Source of the DNA: Gracilaria vermiculophylla
Taxonomy: Eukaryota > Rhodophyta > Florideophyceae > Gracilariales > Gracilariaceae
Reading direction: 5' to 3'
Assembly: GCA_019155205.2 (NCBI GenBank)
Contig: JAHNZQ020000004.1
Location: 1,158,135 to 1,222,134 of the forward strand
DNA: 64,000 nucleotides
The stretch's first letter is position 1; every line of letters begins with the position of its first letter. This document shows positions 10,901 through 19,438 of the stretch, piece by piece. Both the position numbers and the translations under genes were made by a program. Below the pieces are notes generated by a model. The model was not told the DNA's origin. It saw nothing but the letters and a program-made list of their open reading frames with translations, and made no database searches.

Positions 10901-13526
10901 CATTATTGGCGCCTCTGGAAAATTTGTTTTCCTCTACTTCGCTTTACCTCGTCTTTTGGCCGGCGATCACAGAGTGCTTATATTCTCCCAATTTCGAGAA
11001 GTGCTCGATTTTCTGGAAGACCTTATGGATCTTCTCGGTATTAAGTTCATCAGATTAGACGGCATGACCTCTGCTGATGAACGCTCTGCTGGATTAGCTG
11101 AATTTAACCGTGAGGGTTCTGACACTCCTGTGTTTTTGCTGACTACCAGAGCGGGCGGAGTTGGACTTAATCTTCAGACAGCGGATACCGTGATTTTGTT
11201 TGATTCGGATTGGAACCCTTCCGCAGACCTTCAAGCGGTATCTAGGATACAAAGAATCGGACAAAAGAAAACTGTGCACATTTTGAGGCTTGTCACTGAC
11301 CACAGTATTGATGATCTAATTGTCGAAGCTGCCCGTAATAAAATGAAGACACAAAGAGTGGCAGTGGGGGCTGGCAAATTCAATACATCTCATGGAGCCG
11401 CACTTGATCAACGTATGCGACAAAGGGATTTGGAACAACTCTTACAACGGCTTGAATTAATCAACTACAATGAAATAGACTGTGGAGTTGTAGAAACAGA
11501 CAGTGCAAGTGGCCGTTCTTTTAACTCTCACGACGAGAGGAGCGTTGATCAGCTTGTGTATAGAAAGTGGGGCAAAGCCCTTTTGCGTCCGGGAGAAAAC
11601 ACTCTCCCAGGCACCTCTGTTGATCCGATTTGGATTGATTCTGTTGATGGATGTCGTTCCAGTGACATACCAAAATGGCTTAAAAGTGACGCTGATATCT
11701 GGGCAGCAGCCAAAGCTTTGAGCTCATCCGGGCCACATGACGCCATACAAGTTTATGAAGATGCTGTGAAGTCGAAGGCTCTGATCGGCGGCTATAGTAA
11801 AAGAAGTCGGGCTGCACGAGCACGAAGACAAATTATTAAGTATGACGACTATTCAGACATGGAAAGTGGAGATGATGAGAAAGATCCGGAACTAGTGATT
11901 AATGATGAAGATATTCACGGAGAAGAATCAGAAGGGGATTTTGATGACACCGCATCACAGGAAGAAGGGAAAGAGGTGGTACCAATTCCGCAAGTTGCTT
12001 TGGTTCAGCCTTCGGCAAAGAATGCAGGAAACAAACTTGGACTGAGCGTCACTGAACATATCGGATCGGAAACACTGTCATCTGAAATGCAGACATCAAA
12101 TGCTTCAAAGCTTTCACAGTCTGAGGGGAAGACAAAAGTTCATACAAATATTGCTATCTCAAACGCAGCAAAGGGCAATACTTTTGAGACGCTGAAGGAA
12201 AATGGGTCCAAGAAGCCTCGCGTCAAAAGCATCAACTCAAAAGAAAAAAAGCCACAGGGTATTTCGACCACTCCCATTTTGAAGGCCAAATCCAAAAGAC
12301 TTGCTGGAGTTCCGCTCAATCTTCCGAAAACAAACCCCAGGGGTTTAGGGATCAAGCCTAAATCGGGCTCAGGTCAGTCCACTCTATCGAATCAGGGAGG
12401 CACGCTCAGCGCTATCTTCGCAAATCAGACACATAAGATCTCGGAGAAATCAGCTCCTAAATTCGCCGTGAAGACTTCGAACAATGTGACTACCCGGACT
12501 GTTCCGTTATCACAGACGCATCGCAATAGGAACGCTGCTGCAGAAGATCAAGCCCTCCGATATATGCTTGAATATAATCGCTTACGCGCATCAATGGGTT
12601 TATGTCCAGGGGTAACCGATTGCAGAAGACATGAGCAACAGACAAAAGTAGAGTACTCGAAGAAATCGGTACCAACTTTGGCCACACCAGGAGAAGGATC
12701 AAAGGTCAACGGAGGGGGGAATGTTGGATTGCCTATTGGGCTGAGAAGAGTTGCACAACCTGTATGTAAGAATTTCTCGTACTCCATTTCAGAATCCAAA
12801 GATCAAACAGCCAGACTAGGATTCGCTGGATCGATATCAAAAGCATCTTCATCGAGAACTTCATCCGCTCCTCAAGGGGAACGAGAGATGTCCAGCATGC
12901 TTTCAATGAATTCTTCGCCAAACGGGCGCGTTCATGCAGACACCGTTGAGGCTACTTTCAAATCTAGACCTTTATTGGGGAATAATGACGCCTTGCCAAG
13001 TAGCAGAGCACAAGTTTTGACATCTCAGATCAGTCATGTTTCTCGGACGAAATCGCAAGAGAAACCCAAACGTTTTCAACGCGGATTGCCTCGGGAGAAT
13101 ACATCAGTTGTCTTCCGTTCATCCAAAGAAACTGATCAGGCGACTGCAGTTGGCCGGGGTGACTCAGAGCCTTTACCGTTCCGAAGCTCGAGGAAGAATG
13201 TTTCTTCTCACACGGGCGTGCAGACTATTATATCGAAAGGAACCTTAGAGGAACCGACCCCAAGAAACCATCGACGTTCTAGACCGTCGAGAAAGACACT
13301 TGAACAGTCTAAGACAAAGGAAGGAAGTTTGATGCAGACTAGTGCTGTTCCCGTGGCACGTCAAGAAACAATGAATAGACCGGCGTATCGGCCAACCTTG
13401 GAAGTTGTGGTTATTTCAGATTCAGATGATGATTTTGAAATCAGTTTCTCTGTTGATGACGAAGAACCATTGCAAAGAGTGCCATCATCTCGACCTGCTC
13501 AGAGCTTCCCAAAGAAAAAGAAATAA
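7971..13526 (+). CDS. SNF2-family ATP-dependent chromatin remodelling ATPase, Snf2/Brahma-like
   Basis: A single-exon gene of 1851 aa. Residues 1-650 are highly charged and disordered, with KKRRR nuclear signals and a long acidic run around 500-560. The helicase core spans about 655-1120: DEMGLGKT (Walker A, about 681), DEAH (about 800), LTGTPLSNN, then the C-lobe SGKFVFL, LIFSQF, RLDGMT, TTRAGGVGLNLQ and RIQRIGQ. After the core the AGKFN segment resembles Snf2/BRM enzymes rather than CHD or ISWI. The usual RAHRIGQ is RIQRIGQ. I see no HSA helix, bromodomain, chromodomain or SANT/SLIDE. The 700-residue tail is low complexity and ends in a lysine run. It should slide or evict nucleosomes in the nucleus. 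Assignment to the SNF2 family is certain; the subfamily is tentative. Confidence 0.93.
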   Translation: MAAIARPAAPAPRRTLRSYARASSSRKVPLRATEAAGDPIDNSDEDEKPKSPIKSQMTNKDLRDICIPETPTKSEPENETHSGSMQKVPSATSTPSPELSPSPDTDVVETSGEKKSDSSDASVLDVSHRASRGTEAKEKHDFAEKHQSSPSSKVKAEAEKRVTRSRSKYGFRKASNQTQPRRSPTTHVTDDDDDDGDDDVVSSSIQLKSRKRLQKNAETSEDDVQEVETPPSKKRRRTRFSSKTSSQTGEDSADNLELQAMLSNVTDESKTTKIIMEWSTKDGRAKLRKLYGHQEDDEQNVTRPKKRVAITSEAGNPEDTETDEESQRVRKKRRKRKSTSSNTVAASDTDDKLDSGSPAAQARQNVKGVRTRHQIESMTKKERNGKNANTKSVPLPPLEDLRRQLKSRRAFNSKGIENSGKPPKGERREESRSATEGLCLKLRRSKRKLVGKKVSSRSTTLDENCDKDNESEIDHDSKRGKNFKSLSDTIKQLSDAEDEIRSDEEEVEIELEEIEESAGSEDDYAEEEVVFEEDEEDDEEDQEDQDFQSEDFLNEESESKRSKSRRKANGRRKRTRPRNIFQSQADALSAREQQERLDFLVQQSASIAKDLHVAMAAQSGKHSDERKANHLGESESNVASRKEEAFVPPTGENCNLQPHQNEGVKWLLTLDAQGLNAILADEMGLGKTIQAISFLASLVISGSRGPHLVIAPRNVCAHWAEEVEKFYPGQISVVTHLGSADERFENLEQILREDAFDIMITSYELAARDIFSKKRREGYPSYSRLLRAFRNVEFEYLVVDEAHRLKNDNSKTNIGIRNYVNAQRRLLLTGTPLSNNLKELWSLMNVLNPQIFSSKATFETWFSAPFSSKIDKKNTKVDLTASEKSVIVDRLHTVIRPFFRRRVRADVCPTFTSADEVVIRCPLSALQKALMMHFQQRSITKGAGLNNVVMAMRRVSNHPYIVSPALYENYSNQVSPTIIGASGKFVFLYFALPRLLAGDHRVLIFSQFREVLDFLEDLMDLLGIKFIRLDGMTSADERSAGLAEFNREGSDTPVFLLTTRAGGVGLNLQTADTVILFDSDWNPSADLQAVSRIQRIGQKKTVHILRLVTDHSIDDLIVEAARNKMKTQRVAVGAGKFNTSHGAALDQRMRQRDLEQLLQRLELINYNEIDCGVVETDSASGRSFNSHDERSVDQLVYRKWGKALLRPGENTLPGTSVDPIWIDSVDGCRSSDIPKWLKSDADIWAAAKALSSSGPHDAIQVYEDAVKSKALIGGYSKRSRAARARRQIIKYDDYSDMESGDDEKDPELVINDEDIHGEESEGDFDDTASQEEGKEVVPIPQVALVQPSAKNAGNKLGLSVTEHIGSETLSSEMQTSNASKLSQSEGKTKVHTNIAISNAAKGNTFETLKENGSKKPRVKSINSKEKKPQGISTTPILKAKSKRLAGVPLNLPKTNPRGLGIKPKSGSGQSTLSNQGGTLSAIFANQTHKISEKSAPKFAVKTSNNVTTRTVPLSQTHRNRNAAAEDQALRYMLEYNRLRASMGLCPGVTDCRRHEQQTKVEYSKKSVPTLATPGEGSKVNGGGNVGLPIGLRRVAQPVCKNFSYSISESKDQTARLGFAGSISKASSSRTSSAPQGEREMSSMLSMNSSPNGRVHADTVEATFKSRPLLGNNDALPSSRAQVLTSQISHVSRTKSQEKPKRFQRGLPRENTSVVFRSSKETDQATAVGRGDSEPLPFRSSRKNVSSHTGVQTIISKGTLEEPTPRNHRRSRPSRKTLEQSKTKEGSLMQTSAVPVARQETMNRPAYRPTLEVVVISDSDDDFEISFSVDDEEPLQRVPSSRPAQSFPKKKK

Positions 13527-14014
13527 AAGGCTCCACTTTCTGGTCCGAAAGCAAGAGCAACGGGAGGAAAGAATTTGTAAGTGAAATAGCTACACTTCAT
13601 CCGAAAAAACTGATGCTAAAAGCTTCTTTTTCTAGGACTCAAATCAGCCTCAGCATGAATTTTGCAATGACGTATGAAAGAATCGTTCTTTGTCCCGGCT
13701 ATGAACTTTTTTGTTCCCGAGTCTTTATCTGCGGTTTCTCATTCTCGTAAACTAGCAAGAATGAGCTCAGTTTAAGATCATGGGTCATTTGAGGAGACTA
13801 TTGTAGTCTGTATGTACATAGAAAATGGTAATTTGTGCGCCCACGGTCAGTTTTCATTTACGGTTTAATCTACCTTCTACTTCCTTGCAAGCCATGAGGC
13901 GTTCGAAACAGCGAAAATGTATAAAGAAGATTAACACGAATTTTAGTTTCTGTAACAGCGATACCGATATGATGTCCTGTGCTCATTGTTGCATCACGTA
14001 AATGGCCCAGAATC
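13527..14014. other. Convergent intergenic region
   Basis: 3' flanks of the SNF2 gene (plus) and the two-TM gene (minus). AT-rich, with no ORF of note and no recognised RNA. Confidence 0.5.
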
Positions 14015-14401
14015 CTATGGAACATCCTCTCTATTCTCAGAGTTCCCTGTCTCTTCAAGATCTTCGCCGCCTTCATTGTCCCTGTGCTTAGAATTGAGTT
14101 TCCGGTAACGGAAGTACGCAATCATGAAGAATACAACTGAACCACAAAACACCCCCAACAATGGAATGAGAACATGTTTCAACGCATAATCACTTACAGC
14201 ATTGGTAAGATCATTCCTGAGAAGTGCGACTACTATTCCAGCAATAATGCAGGAAGTAAACAGAACAACGCAAAACACACCGGCGATGATGAGAAGCTTA
14301 AACCCAGGCGTGGTTAATCTTTTAGAACGGGTTTCAGGTGCCCCTTTTTCGGTAGCTGTGTTGGTGTCTTGAGGGACAGTTTCGGGCTCTTGGAGACTCA
14401 T
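14015..14401 (-). CDS. Small two-transmembrane protein, hypothetical
   Basis: A 128-aa protein from ATG at 14401. Residues 1-30 are polar and hydrophilic (MSLQEPETVPQDT). Two strong hydrophobic segments follow: FKLLIIAGVFCVVLFTSCII...VVALL (about 35-62) and LIPLLGVFCGSVVFFMIAYF (about 80-102). A short basic stretch (RYRKLNSKHR) and an acidic tail complete it. The hairpin topology with both ends on the same, probably cytosolic, side is inferred from the charges. No family is recognisable. It lies between the SNF2 gene and thioredoxin-like 2 and is transcribed toward the former. Confidence 0.65.
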   Translation of the reverse strand: MSLQEPETVPQDTNTATEKGAPETRSKRLTTPGFKLLIIAGVFCVVLFTSCIIAGIVVALLRNDLTNAVSDYALKHVLIPLLGVFCGSVVFFMIAYFRYRKLNSKHRDNEGGEDLEETGNSENREDVP

Positions 14402-14933
14402 TGATGAGGTCAATGCTTTGACAGAGAAAGCGGGATTGAGAGGTCAACGGGCGTCAAGTAGCTAAGAGAGAAAGCGGCTGTGGCTGCGGAGGTTGCTACT
14501 CAAGTGCCAAGTCCCTCAGGCGCGAAAGATGCAAAGGAACAGCACTTAAAGAGGCAAGTGCGGCTGAAAGTACAGCTTTTACAATGGGAGTACAAAGGAG
14601 TTAGAAGTTTGTAAACAAGAGAACTATGCCACGTGAAAGGCCTAAAATTCATTGGCACGAAAAAGACCAGAAAACTGACGCCAGCAAGTACCTTGCGCCG
14701 AAAGAGCGGGTACATACGTTTGTATCAGCACAATTGAACGAGTGAATTCACGGCGGTATGCATTAGCGTCGTGGATACATGGGTAGGAGACGACGCTACT
14801 GTGCGTGCAGTTCAAACGCTTGGCAGGCTGGAGTGCCGCAGCGTTTCGCAGACAGACACGTGCCAATTCAGCGACGTAGCAGACAAGCGCCGTAAAGGCG
14901 ATTTTCGAGTGCCGGCAACCACTAGTGGCAGGT
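14402..14933. other. Intergenic, upstream of two-TM gene and 3' of thioredoxin-like 2
   Basis: Both flanking genes are on the minus strand. Only short overlapping ORFs are present and nothing is recognisable. Confidence 0.5.
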
Positions 14934-15470
14934 TCAAGAGTTCTCCAAGACGTCTGATGGGCTTTGTTTTTCCAAATGCTCCACTAATCGGTTGACACCG
15001 AACGGCCCGGTGGTAAAGTGGTCCACCGCTTGTTCGATGTTTGCTTGCGGCTTGTAAAATCTGAAGGTAGGCAGCAGCTTGACTCCGAGCTGTGCGCACA
15101 GGGGCTTGTTAGGAAGTTCGGCGAAGTCGACTGAGAGCCAGACAACATGTGGAAACTGTTCGGCGACACGGAAAAGTTTTGCCGAGAGTGTTTTGCAAAC
15201 ACGGCACCAGCGCGCGTGGAACATGACCACCACAAGCTTTTCCGGAGGGGCTGTGAGAAGGGCACGTTGCAGAGTCTCGGTTCCTACAAGAGGCTGAGCC
15301 GGGGAAGGGTGATCATGCGGCGAGCTCTTATCAGAGGGTTGAAGCGGTGGAGGCGGGGTGGCTATGGAAACCAGCACAGGTCGGCGCCGACACGTAGACG
15401 GCCGGGATGGAACGGTGGGGGCAATGCGGAGCGGAGTAGGAGTTGTGAAGGCTGCTAAGGCGGATAACAT
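14934..15470 (-). CDS. Plastid-targeted thioredoxin-like protein with WCRVC active site (number 2 of 3)
   Basis: A 178-aa protein starting at ATG 15470. The frame is open further upstream, but MLSALAAFTTPTPLRIAP begins a typical transit peptide rich in Ser, Thr, Pro and Arg with Phe8, so this start is preferred. The thioredoxin domain covers about residues 65-170: strand KLVVVMFHARW, motif W-C-R-V-C-K (Cys89, Cys92), strand VVWLSVDF, cis-Pro KLLPTFRFY and the final helix VNRLVEHLEK. WCRVC is very close to the WCRKC signature of plant chloroplast thioredoxin-like proteins. A likely stromal redox protein; its partners cannot be read from the sequence. Confidence 0.87.
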   Translation of the reverse strand: MLSALAAFTTPTPLRIAPTVPSRPSTCRRRPVLVSIATPPPPLQPSDKSSPHDHPSPAQPLVGTETLQRALLTAPPEKLVVVMFHARWCRVCKTLSAKLFRVAEQFPHVVWLSVDFAELPNKPLCAQLGVKLLPTFRFYKPQANIEQAVDHFTTGPFGVNRLVEHLEKQSPSDVLENS

Positions 15471-16211
15471 GTTTGCAAGCTGCAGGCGGTCTTCTCGGAG
15501 CAGGGATAGAGCTTGTGGAAAACGAAAGAATATGGGAGGGAACTGGGGGCAAGGATGATGCGCGAGGTAGATCGCGACAGCGGAAGAAGTTGCTTTATGT
15601 CCAAGATGAGCAGGGCGAGGAAATCGCAAGGAAGGCGCACATGGAAGTATGAGACAAAGCACAGCATCATGTTTGCATGGCTCATTCCGCACGGCGTCAG
15701 GGAGGCGGTTTGCAAGATAGGAGGTGGCCAGATACTTGCACCATCCGCGTAGGAAGTGCCAAGTGGAGTTGGTGGTCCGACATGGAGAAAAACAAACGCA
15801 TTACAGCGCACTGTTATTTTGTGCTTTTCGGACTGGGCGAAAACCGCCACGTCACGGCAAACACAAGCAGCTACGCAAACCAAACACACACACGATGCCG
15901 CCCTGCAAAACGCGCCAGCGTGATCCGTCTGCTTCCCGTTTTGTGCGCCGTGCACAATACCCGTCGCTCCCTGATCCTTGCCACTGTCCGCCTCGTGGGT
16001 GCAACGCATCGCGCCCTCGTGTGCTTGGCAACACGTGCAACATAAACGGACACGGGCCGCCAGAGAGACCAGCGCGTCCACTTGCAAAGTTTCAAGCCCC
16101 TTTCGGCCTCTTCACTGCACTTCTCCATCGGAACGGTAGTCGTGGGAGCTTCTGCGAAAAGCCCTGATTGCGCGAGCTGACGTGCGAGCACCTCAATATT
16201 CTCTACTTATC
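15471..16211. other. Divergent intergenic/promoter region between thioredoxin-like 2 and Spt4
   Basis: The two flanking genes are transcribed away from each other, so this 740-bp region should hold both promoters. ORFs here (for example 15455-16087 minus) overlap the gene start and have no recognisable product. Confidence 0.5.
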
Positions 16212-16719
16212 ATGGCTCACGACTCAAGCTCGCTTGTTGTACCCACGGAAGTCACTCAAAGCAGACTCAAGGCATGCATGTCCTGCTCTTTAATCAAGAC
16301 CACTCAACAGTTTTACAACGACGGCTGCGACAACTGCCCTTTCATGAGTCTCACCAACGACAAGGAGCGGATCAGCGCCTGCACAACTTCTCAATTCGTT
16401 GGGTAAGTTGCGATGCCAAGCAATCGCGTCGCCGCAAAGTCACTTCTAACCTATTTCACATCGTCAGCACCTATGTCGTGATGAATCCCACCAAATCCTG
16501 GGTCGCGAAATGGCAACGTGTTGGTAAGTTTTCATCATCTCTTTGTACCACTGTTTAGCTGTCCTTTGTGCTAACCTGCGTACAACAGCATCATTTGTCC
16601 CTGGAGCCTATGCCATTCACATTGATGCTCGTATGCCGGATGACATAGTGGAACAGTTGGAGGAGAACAGAATCCGAATGCATTCCGTCCTGGCGACAAC
16701 TGATAAGCCAGACGGTTGA
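16212..16719 (+). CDS. SPT4: Transcription elongation factor Spt4 (three exons)
   Basis: Exons are 16212-16402, 16468-16523 and 16589-16719, giving 125 aa. Both introns are exactly 65 nt, start GTAAGT, carry TTCTAAC (16444-16450) or TGCTAAC (16569-16575) branch sites and end in CAG. The protein has the four-Cys zinc site (Cys22, Cys25, Cys39, Cys42: ACMSC and GCDNC). It also has the family sequences TYVVMNPTKSWVAKWQRV and FVPGAYAIHI, whose continuity across both joins confirms the splicing. Spt4 pairs with the NGN domain of Spt5 to make DSIF, which clamps RNA polymerase II/I during elongation in the nucleus. Length is normal (about 110-125 aa). The first exon alone ends in a stop inside intron 1, so unspliced mRNA would be truncated. 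Confidence 0.95.
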
Positions 16720-17216
16720 CTTGAGCCCCAACCTCGTCCAAATTCCTCTGTATATGTCGTGTCGGCTGTCGTTACATTTCTTCAGGTAGAACTGCTTCAT
16801 GCTGTTTCAAGGCAAAGAAAAATGTTTGCTAAGCAAGTCTTGCCCCACAAAGGAAGCCTACTTGTTTTCATGTTCCTGCTAACAATCAAGTCATGATCTC
16901 AGATAATAAGGATATCTCATGACTTCTATCAAGGGCCTGTACACGTCCTCCGTTTACACATCAGTGGATTATATTTACCATGTACCTCACAACACAACGC
17001 GAAGACTTTGTTAACCTCATGATTCACTCTCAATTTCTAAGTCACATTCGACGCTTTATTCTGTTCATGTTTGAGGGTATGATCACTTATTTCAACTACA
17101 CGATCTCTCGAATTATACATCGACAGTGATCCTTGAGTTTCTTGCCACTGCTGGAGCCAAAGTATTTCTTGGCATTTCTCTTGTCAAAAAGATAGAGCTC
17201 GCCTCACATGGCCTCG

Positions 17217-17258
17217 AAATCCCTCCCCCCCCCGGCCCCCCCCCCCCCCTCTCCCCCT
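17217..17258. repeat. Poly-C/pyrimidine tract
   Basis: A nearly pure cytosine run interrupted only by T and one GG. The complementary strand is G-rich and could form a quadruplex or slip during replication. Confidence 0.85.
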
Positions 17259-17433
17259 GTCTTTGATGGACTTGGGGATAGAAGTTGGTACCACAAGATT
17301 AAAAACAATCTTTCTAATACGTTGGAAACTCATGTATAGGGCGGATGCAATGCTGAACGTATGCATCTCCAGGACTGAGTAATCTTACTGGATGGATCAG
17401 AAGCGGCCAAAATTAATAAAATACCCATAATTA

Positions 17434-17452
17434 CCCCCCCCCCCCCCTCCCC
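17434..17452. repeat. Poly-C tract
   Basis: Fourteen consecutive C, one T and four more C, about 190 bp before the CWF19L1 start codon, in otherwise AT-rich DNA. Confidence 0.85.
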
Positions 17453-17640
17453 AACATTCCTTCGCCCTCCTCTTTGTATTTAAATCCCGTGAGGGTTGGA
17501 CTGCTCCGAATTGGAGAGATGGCAAAGACTTTGGCTCATGTCCCTTGTTGCATTTAGATTTGCCACCTCACTCAAGGTGTTAAGGTGTTAAAGAGCTTCA
17601 CGTAACGAGAAGCTAAAAGTTTGCGTTGCGATCGGCGTCT

Positions 17641-18909
17641 ATGGTGCGTGTACTCGTGGTGAATCCTGGTTCTGACTTCAAGGCTTTGGTACCGAAGCTG
17701 GAAAAATTGAATGCGCAAAAGGGTCCATTTGATGTGATTCTACTTCTCTCGCCACCATCAGCAGCCTGTGCTGTTCCGATACCGACCTATTTTGCGGCAG
17801 ACAGGTTCGAAGAATCCGAAGAGAGGCGAAGTGTCGCAAACAACCTGCACTATGTCGGATCCAGCGCCTTGAAGATGGTGAACGGGTTGGCCGTGCTGCT
17901 GGTGGCGGCAGAGGCCGAAAGCATGTTCAGTGCAAATGTGGATGTATTGGTGAGCAGCGCGCCGTCAGGGATAGGAAGAGATGAAAAAAGTGCGAGATTG
18001 GGGCTGCGCGTGAAGCCAAAGTACCACTTCTTTGCAGGGAAGTCTTTCGAGAAGTATGAACCTTTCGCGTTAAAGGGGTGTTCGTATGCTACTAGAATGA
18101 TTCAAGTTGCTGAGATGGGATCTGGGAAGTGGTTGTTTGCGGCGGACATAACACCGATTGCAGAAATCGGAGAACGTGAAATTGCGAGTGGAAAAGTACT
18201 GTACGAAGTTGAACGAGCACGACCGCTGAAAAGGAGGAGGCAGGAATGTTGGTTTTGTCTTGCTAACAAGGTGGAGAAGCATCTTGTGACGCACGTGGGG
18301 GAGAAGGTGTACGTAGCTCTTGCAAAAGGCGGACTGAACAAGAGTCACCTTGTGATCGTGCCCGTTAGTCATATGGCAAGCTGTGTTGACATCTGCGATG
18401 ACACTTTGAAGGAGATGGAAAGTGTCATGGATGGGATAGGGCGGTACTACAAAGAAAAACTCGGGGGGGTGGGGTTCTACTTTGAGAAAGTTATGAGCGT
18501 TGACGAGACGAAAAAAATCATGCACATGTGCATACAAGCGATTTGCGTCAAAGAGGCGAAGAGCGGAGCGCTATTGGAAGAAATAAAGCGCGTTGGCGAG
18601 CAACTCGGATTCGAGGGCTTGGAGATGGCGGATGGGGGCGAGGAGCGTGACAGCTGCATGCGCGAAGTGAGACGAAAGGGATGGCGCGACGCGTTCTGGG
18701 CCGAGCTTCGGTGCGGGACACGTTTGGCGGTGGAGTGCAACGAGAAAAGAACAATACCGTCCATTTTCGGCCGCGTGGTAGCTGCCAGAGTGTTGGACGC
18801 ACCGCAGCGCATTTCGTGGAGGGATTGCGTGTTGCCACAGGAACAGGAGAAGGCGATGGCGGAGGAGGTGGCCATAGAGCTAGGCGAGTATATGACGGAC
18901 GGCGATTAA
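17641..18909 (+). CDS. CWF19-like protein 1 (CwfJ family, spliceosome/lariat-associated)
   Basis: A single-exon protein of 422 aa from ATG 17641 (an ATG 15 nt upstream is also in frame). The N-terminal half (MVRVLVVNPGSDFKALV...) matches the calcineurin-like N-domain of CWF19L1. The middle has the CwfJ C1 signature CWFCLAN (about 203-209), followed by GLNKSHLVIVPVSHMAS. The HIT-like site reads M-H-M-C-I-Q (about 294-299); in the family it is usually H-x-H-x-Q, so the second His appears to be Cys. The C-terminal CwfJ C2 region includes RKGWRDAFWAEL, though poorly conserved. Family members associate with post-splicing complexes and the lariat debranching enzyme. Nuclear location is inferred. 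Confidence 0.88.
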   Translation: MVRVLVVNPGSDFKALVPKLEKLNAQKGPFDVILLLSPPSAACAVPIPTYFAADRFEESEERRSVANNLHYVGSSALKMVNGLAVLLVAAEAESMFSANVDVLVSSAPSGIGRDEKSARLGLRVKPKYHFFAGKSFEKYEPFALKGCSYATRMIQVAEMGSGKWLFAADITPIAEIGEREIASGKVLYEVERARPLKRRRQECWFCLANKVEKHLVTHVGEKVYVALAKGGLNKSHLVIVPVSHMASCVDICDDTLKEMESVMDGIGRYYKEKLGGVGFYFEKVMSVDETKKIMHMCIQAICVKEAKSGALLEEIKRVGEQLGFEGLEMADGGEERDSCMREVRRKGWRDAFWAELRCGTRLAVECNEKRTIPSIFGRVVAARVLDAPQRISWRDCVLPQEQEKAMAEEVAIELGEYMTDGD

Positions 18910-19438
18910 TGTTGGGAACGTATAAAACGGGCTGGAGTGTGGCGGGGCGGCGAACGCAGGAAGCGCGAGGCATTGAGAGATGGACCGCGAACGCGGAACG
19001 GGGAAGCGATTACGAGGGCGTCGTGCTGCGCGCGGAGCCCATGTCGCGCGCAGCGCGCGGGCGCGAAAGAGACACGCGCCAAATGAAGTGCGCCAGAGCG
19101 CAGCCGTCAGCGCCGCCGCGGGTCGTTGGAACGGCCGCTGTGCGCGTGGACGCGGCCGGTGGGGAAGCGCGGCGCCAAGCGAAAAGTGAAATTTGGAAAT
19201 GGAGCCACGTGTCACGACTGCGACGCGCTGCCACTGTAAGCTGGGCGTCATTGGAACAGTGCGTGCACGCTTCAGCGGCGCGCGCGCCCGTGACCGCCCG
19301 CGGCGCTGCCGCGCAAAACGGCTCTTGCCGCCCGTCTCTTGCCATAGCGCCAACACGCCTCCCAAGCAGCGTAGCGCGCACCCCCTCTGCAACGCTCTTG
19401 CCGCCCCTATTCCTGACCCCCCCCCCCACTCCCCTTCC
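18910..19438. other. GC-rich promoter region of importin gene
   Basis: Strongly GC-rich with CGCGCGC runs and a C11 tract just before the importin ATG. Long ORFs run through it in several frames only because stop codons are scarce at this composition. Confidence 0.5.

Larger units (their letters stand above)
16720..17640. other. Intergenic region with two long C tracts
   Basis: 920 bp between Spt4 and the CWF19L1 gene, both on plus. AT-rich with no coding ORF; two poly-C tracts are listed separately. GTTAAGGTGTTAAAG near 17580 is a short direct repeat close to the CWF19L1 start. Confidence 0.5.
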
